Positions 63,596 to 64,000 of a stretch of DNA of 64,000 nucleotides are shown here, piece after piece. The DNA lies in NCBI GenBank assembly GCA_963855995.1, contig OY979717.1:35350997-35414996 (forward strand). The letters are read 5' to 3'. The translations under genes were made by a program, and so were the position numbers. Numbering within the stretch: the first letter of the stretch is position 1; every line of letters starts with the position of its first letter. The notes under the pieces are model-generated. The model ran no database searches. It saw only the letters and a program-made list of their open reading frames with translations, and had not been told where the DNA came from. The DNA comes from Muricea muricata (taxonomy: Eukaryota > Cnidaria > Anthozoa > Malacalcyonacea > Plexauridae).

Positions 63596-64000
63596 GAGCA
63601 ACATGTTATTTGAGTCAATGGTTTTGCACTTACCCAGAAAGAAGCTTCAAAAATTTTTTGCTTCCTGAGATTTTGGAACTGTTAAAAAGTCCATGTTTCC
63701 ATAGTTTAGCGGTCATCAAAAGTGGTTAACAAAGAGAAGGACTCGAGTTTGATCCTTGGTAGAACCAGTCTAAATTGAAAAACTTTTTTCTTTAGTACAT
63801 TCATCATGTTCAGTTATGCTTTTAATTGGCCCATTTCTCCCAGCTCGATCCCGACAAAAAAGTTTAAGCTAAAAATTGTGCTTTCGATTTTTAAAACAGT
63901 ATGTTTAAAACAATGTTAATCTTACTGAATATTTTGGCTAAGACTAGGATGTTTTTCAAGTCAATGGTTTTGCACCTACGACGGCGCTATAAAATTCCTC
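63596..64000 (+). repeat. Unit U36 (partial)
   Basis: First 405 bp of a standard unit, holding D1 (63695) and the D4 remnant. The array runs past the window edge. Confidence 0.9.

Larger units (their letters stand above)
1..64000 (+). repeat. tRNA-Val higher-order tandem array (megasatellite)
   Basis: The window is filled from end to end by head-to-tail units of about 1.6-2.6 kb, all in the same orientation. Each unit holds five, seven or eight tRNA-Val-like sequences separated by AT-rich spacers. Spacers of neighbouring slots are themselves recognisably related: the DNA after VA1 and after VA2/VA3 aligns, as does the DNA after VT, VM and VC. This points to growth from a smaller monomer of about 310 bp. 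Copies of the same slot are nearly identical between distant units, the pattern left by concerted evolution. I recognise no transposase, reverse transcriptase or terminal repeats. A tRNA-derived satellite and a working multicopy tRNA locus are both possible. Confidence 0.95.

Noticed and set aside
1..64000. CRISPR array
   Set aside because: The repeat units are kilobases long with related spacers, no short direct repeats with unique spacers, and the sequence is eukaryotic in character.
1..64000. Bacterial or phage tRNA cluster
   Set aside because: No encoded CCA, the AAC anticodon, Pol III boxes and T-run stops, and no coding genes; a single isotype repeated over 64 kb does not fit a phage or bacterial cluster.
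1..64000. Retrotransposon or LTR element array
   Set aside because: No reverse transcriptase, integrase, long terminal repeats, poly(A) tails or target-site duplications found; unit boundaries are arbitrary points in a continuous tandem.

Overview
WHAT IT IS. The whole 64 kb is one uninterrupted tandem array built from tRNA-valine-like sequences and AT-rich spacers. I see no protein-coding gene, rRNA gene or CRISPR array, and no unique flanking DNA at either end. It looks like eukaryotic nuclear DNA. The cloverleafs carry tRNA-Val anticodons including AAC (A34 is the eukaryotic form). CCA is not encoded after the discriminator base. Internal A-box and B-box Pol III promoters overlap the D and T arms, and T-runs follow several genes. 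The sequence does not let me name the species.

REPEAT UNIT. The array divides into 35 complete units (U1-U35) and one partial unit (U36), using the recurring gagcaacatg/gagcagcatg junction as unit start. The commonest unit is 1,647-1,649 bp. It holds five tRNA slots, mostly about 310 bp apart: slot 1 = D1, a decayed AAC tRNA; slot 2 = VA2 or VA3, AAC genes with a damaged B box; slot 3 = VT (anticodon TAC) or VM (anticodon CAT, or CAC in four copies); slot 4 = VA1 (AAC, intact B box, often a 5-nt D-arm insertion); slot 5 = VC (CAC). Slot 3 is followed by a more decayed tRNA-like element, D2, with an AAT anticodon loop. Slot 5 is followed by a truncated one, D3. Older remnants (D4, D5) lie in the longer spacers. 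Class names are used throughout the feature list.

LENGTH VARIANTS. Units of about 1,613 bp (U1, U2, U13, U28) and 1,607 bp (U16, U32) carry a 35-bp deletion that removes the middle of VC. Units of 2,264 or 2,231 bp carry two extra slots (seven in all). Units of 2,584-2,585 bp carry three extra slots (eight in all). Several extra-slot junctions and variant patches fall inside tRNA bodies, as expected if unequal crossover or gene conversion uses the conserved tRNA sequence as homology.

LONG-RANGE LAYOUT. 1-3228: two deleted-VC units. 3229-8782: variant block (U3-U5). 8783-21940: mostly homogeneous 1,649-bp units (U6-U13). 21941-35883: variant block (U14-U20). 35884-49971: homogeneous units, one of them 2,585 bp (U21-U28). 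49972-63595: variant block again (U29-U35), repeating the order and private mutations of U3-U5 and of U16-U20. 63596-64000: start of U36. Each variant block is preceded by a deleted-VC unit, so there is a second periodicity of roughly 18-28 kb.

FUNCTION. The best-preserved copies are VT at 27651, 29294, 57948 and 59592; VA1 at 26357, 30235, 53364 and 60533; and most VC copies. They keep their stems and anticodon and could be transcribed by Pol III; VC has one D-stem mismatch. Most slot-1 and slot-2 copies, VM, D2 and D3 look like pseudogenes. Whether the array supplies valine tRNA, serves as a TFIIIC-binding or structural satellite, or is simply a tRNA-derived satellite cannot be decided from sequence alone.
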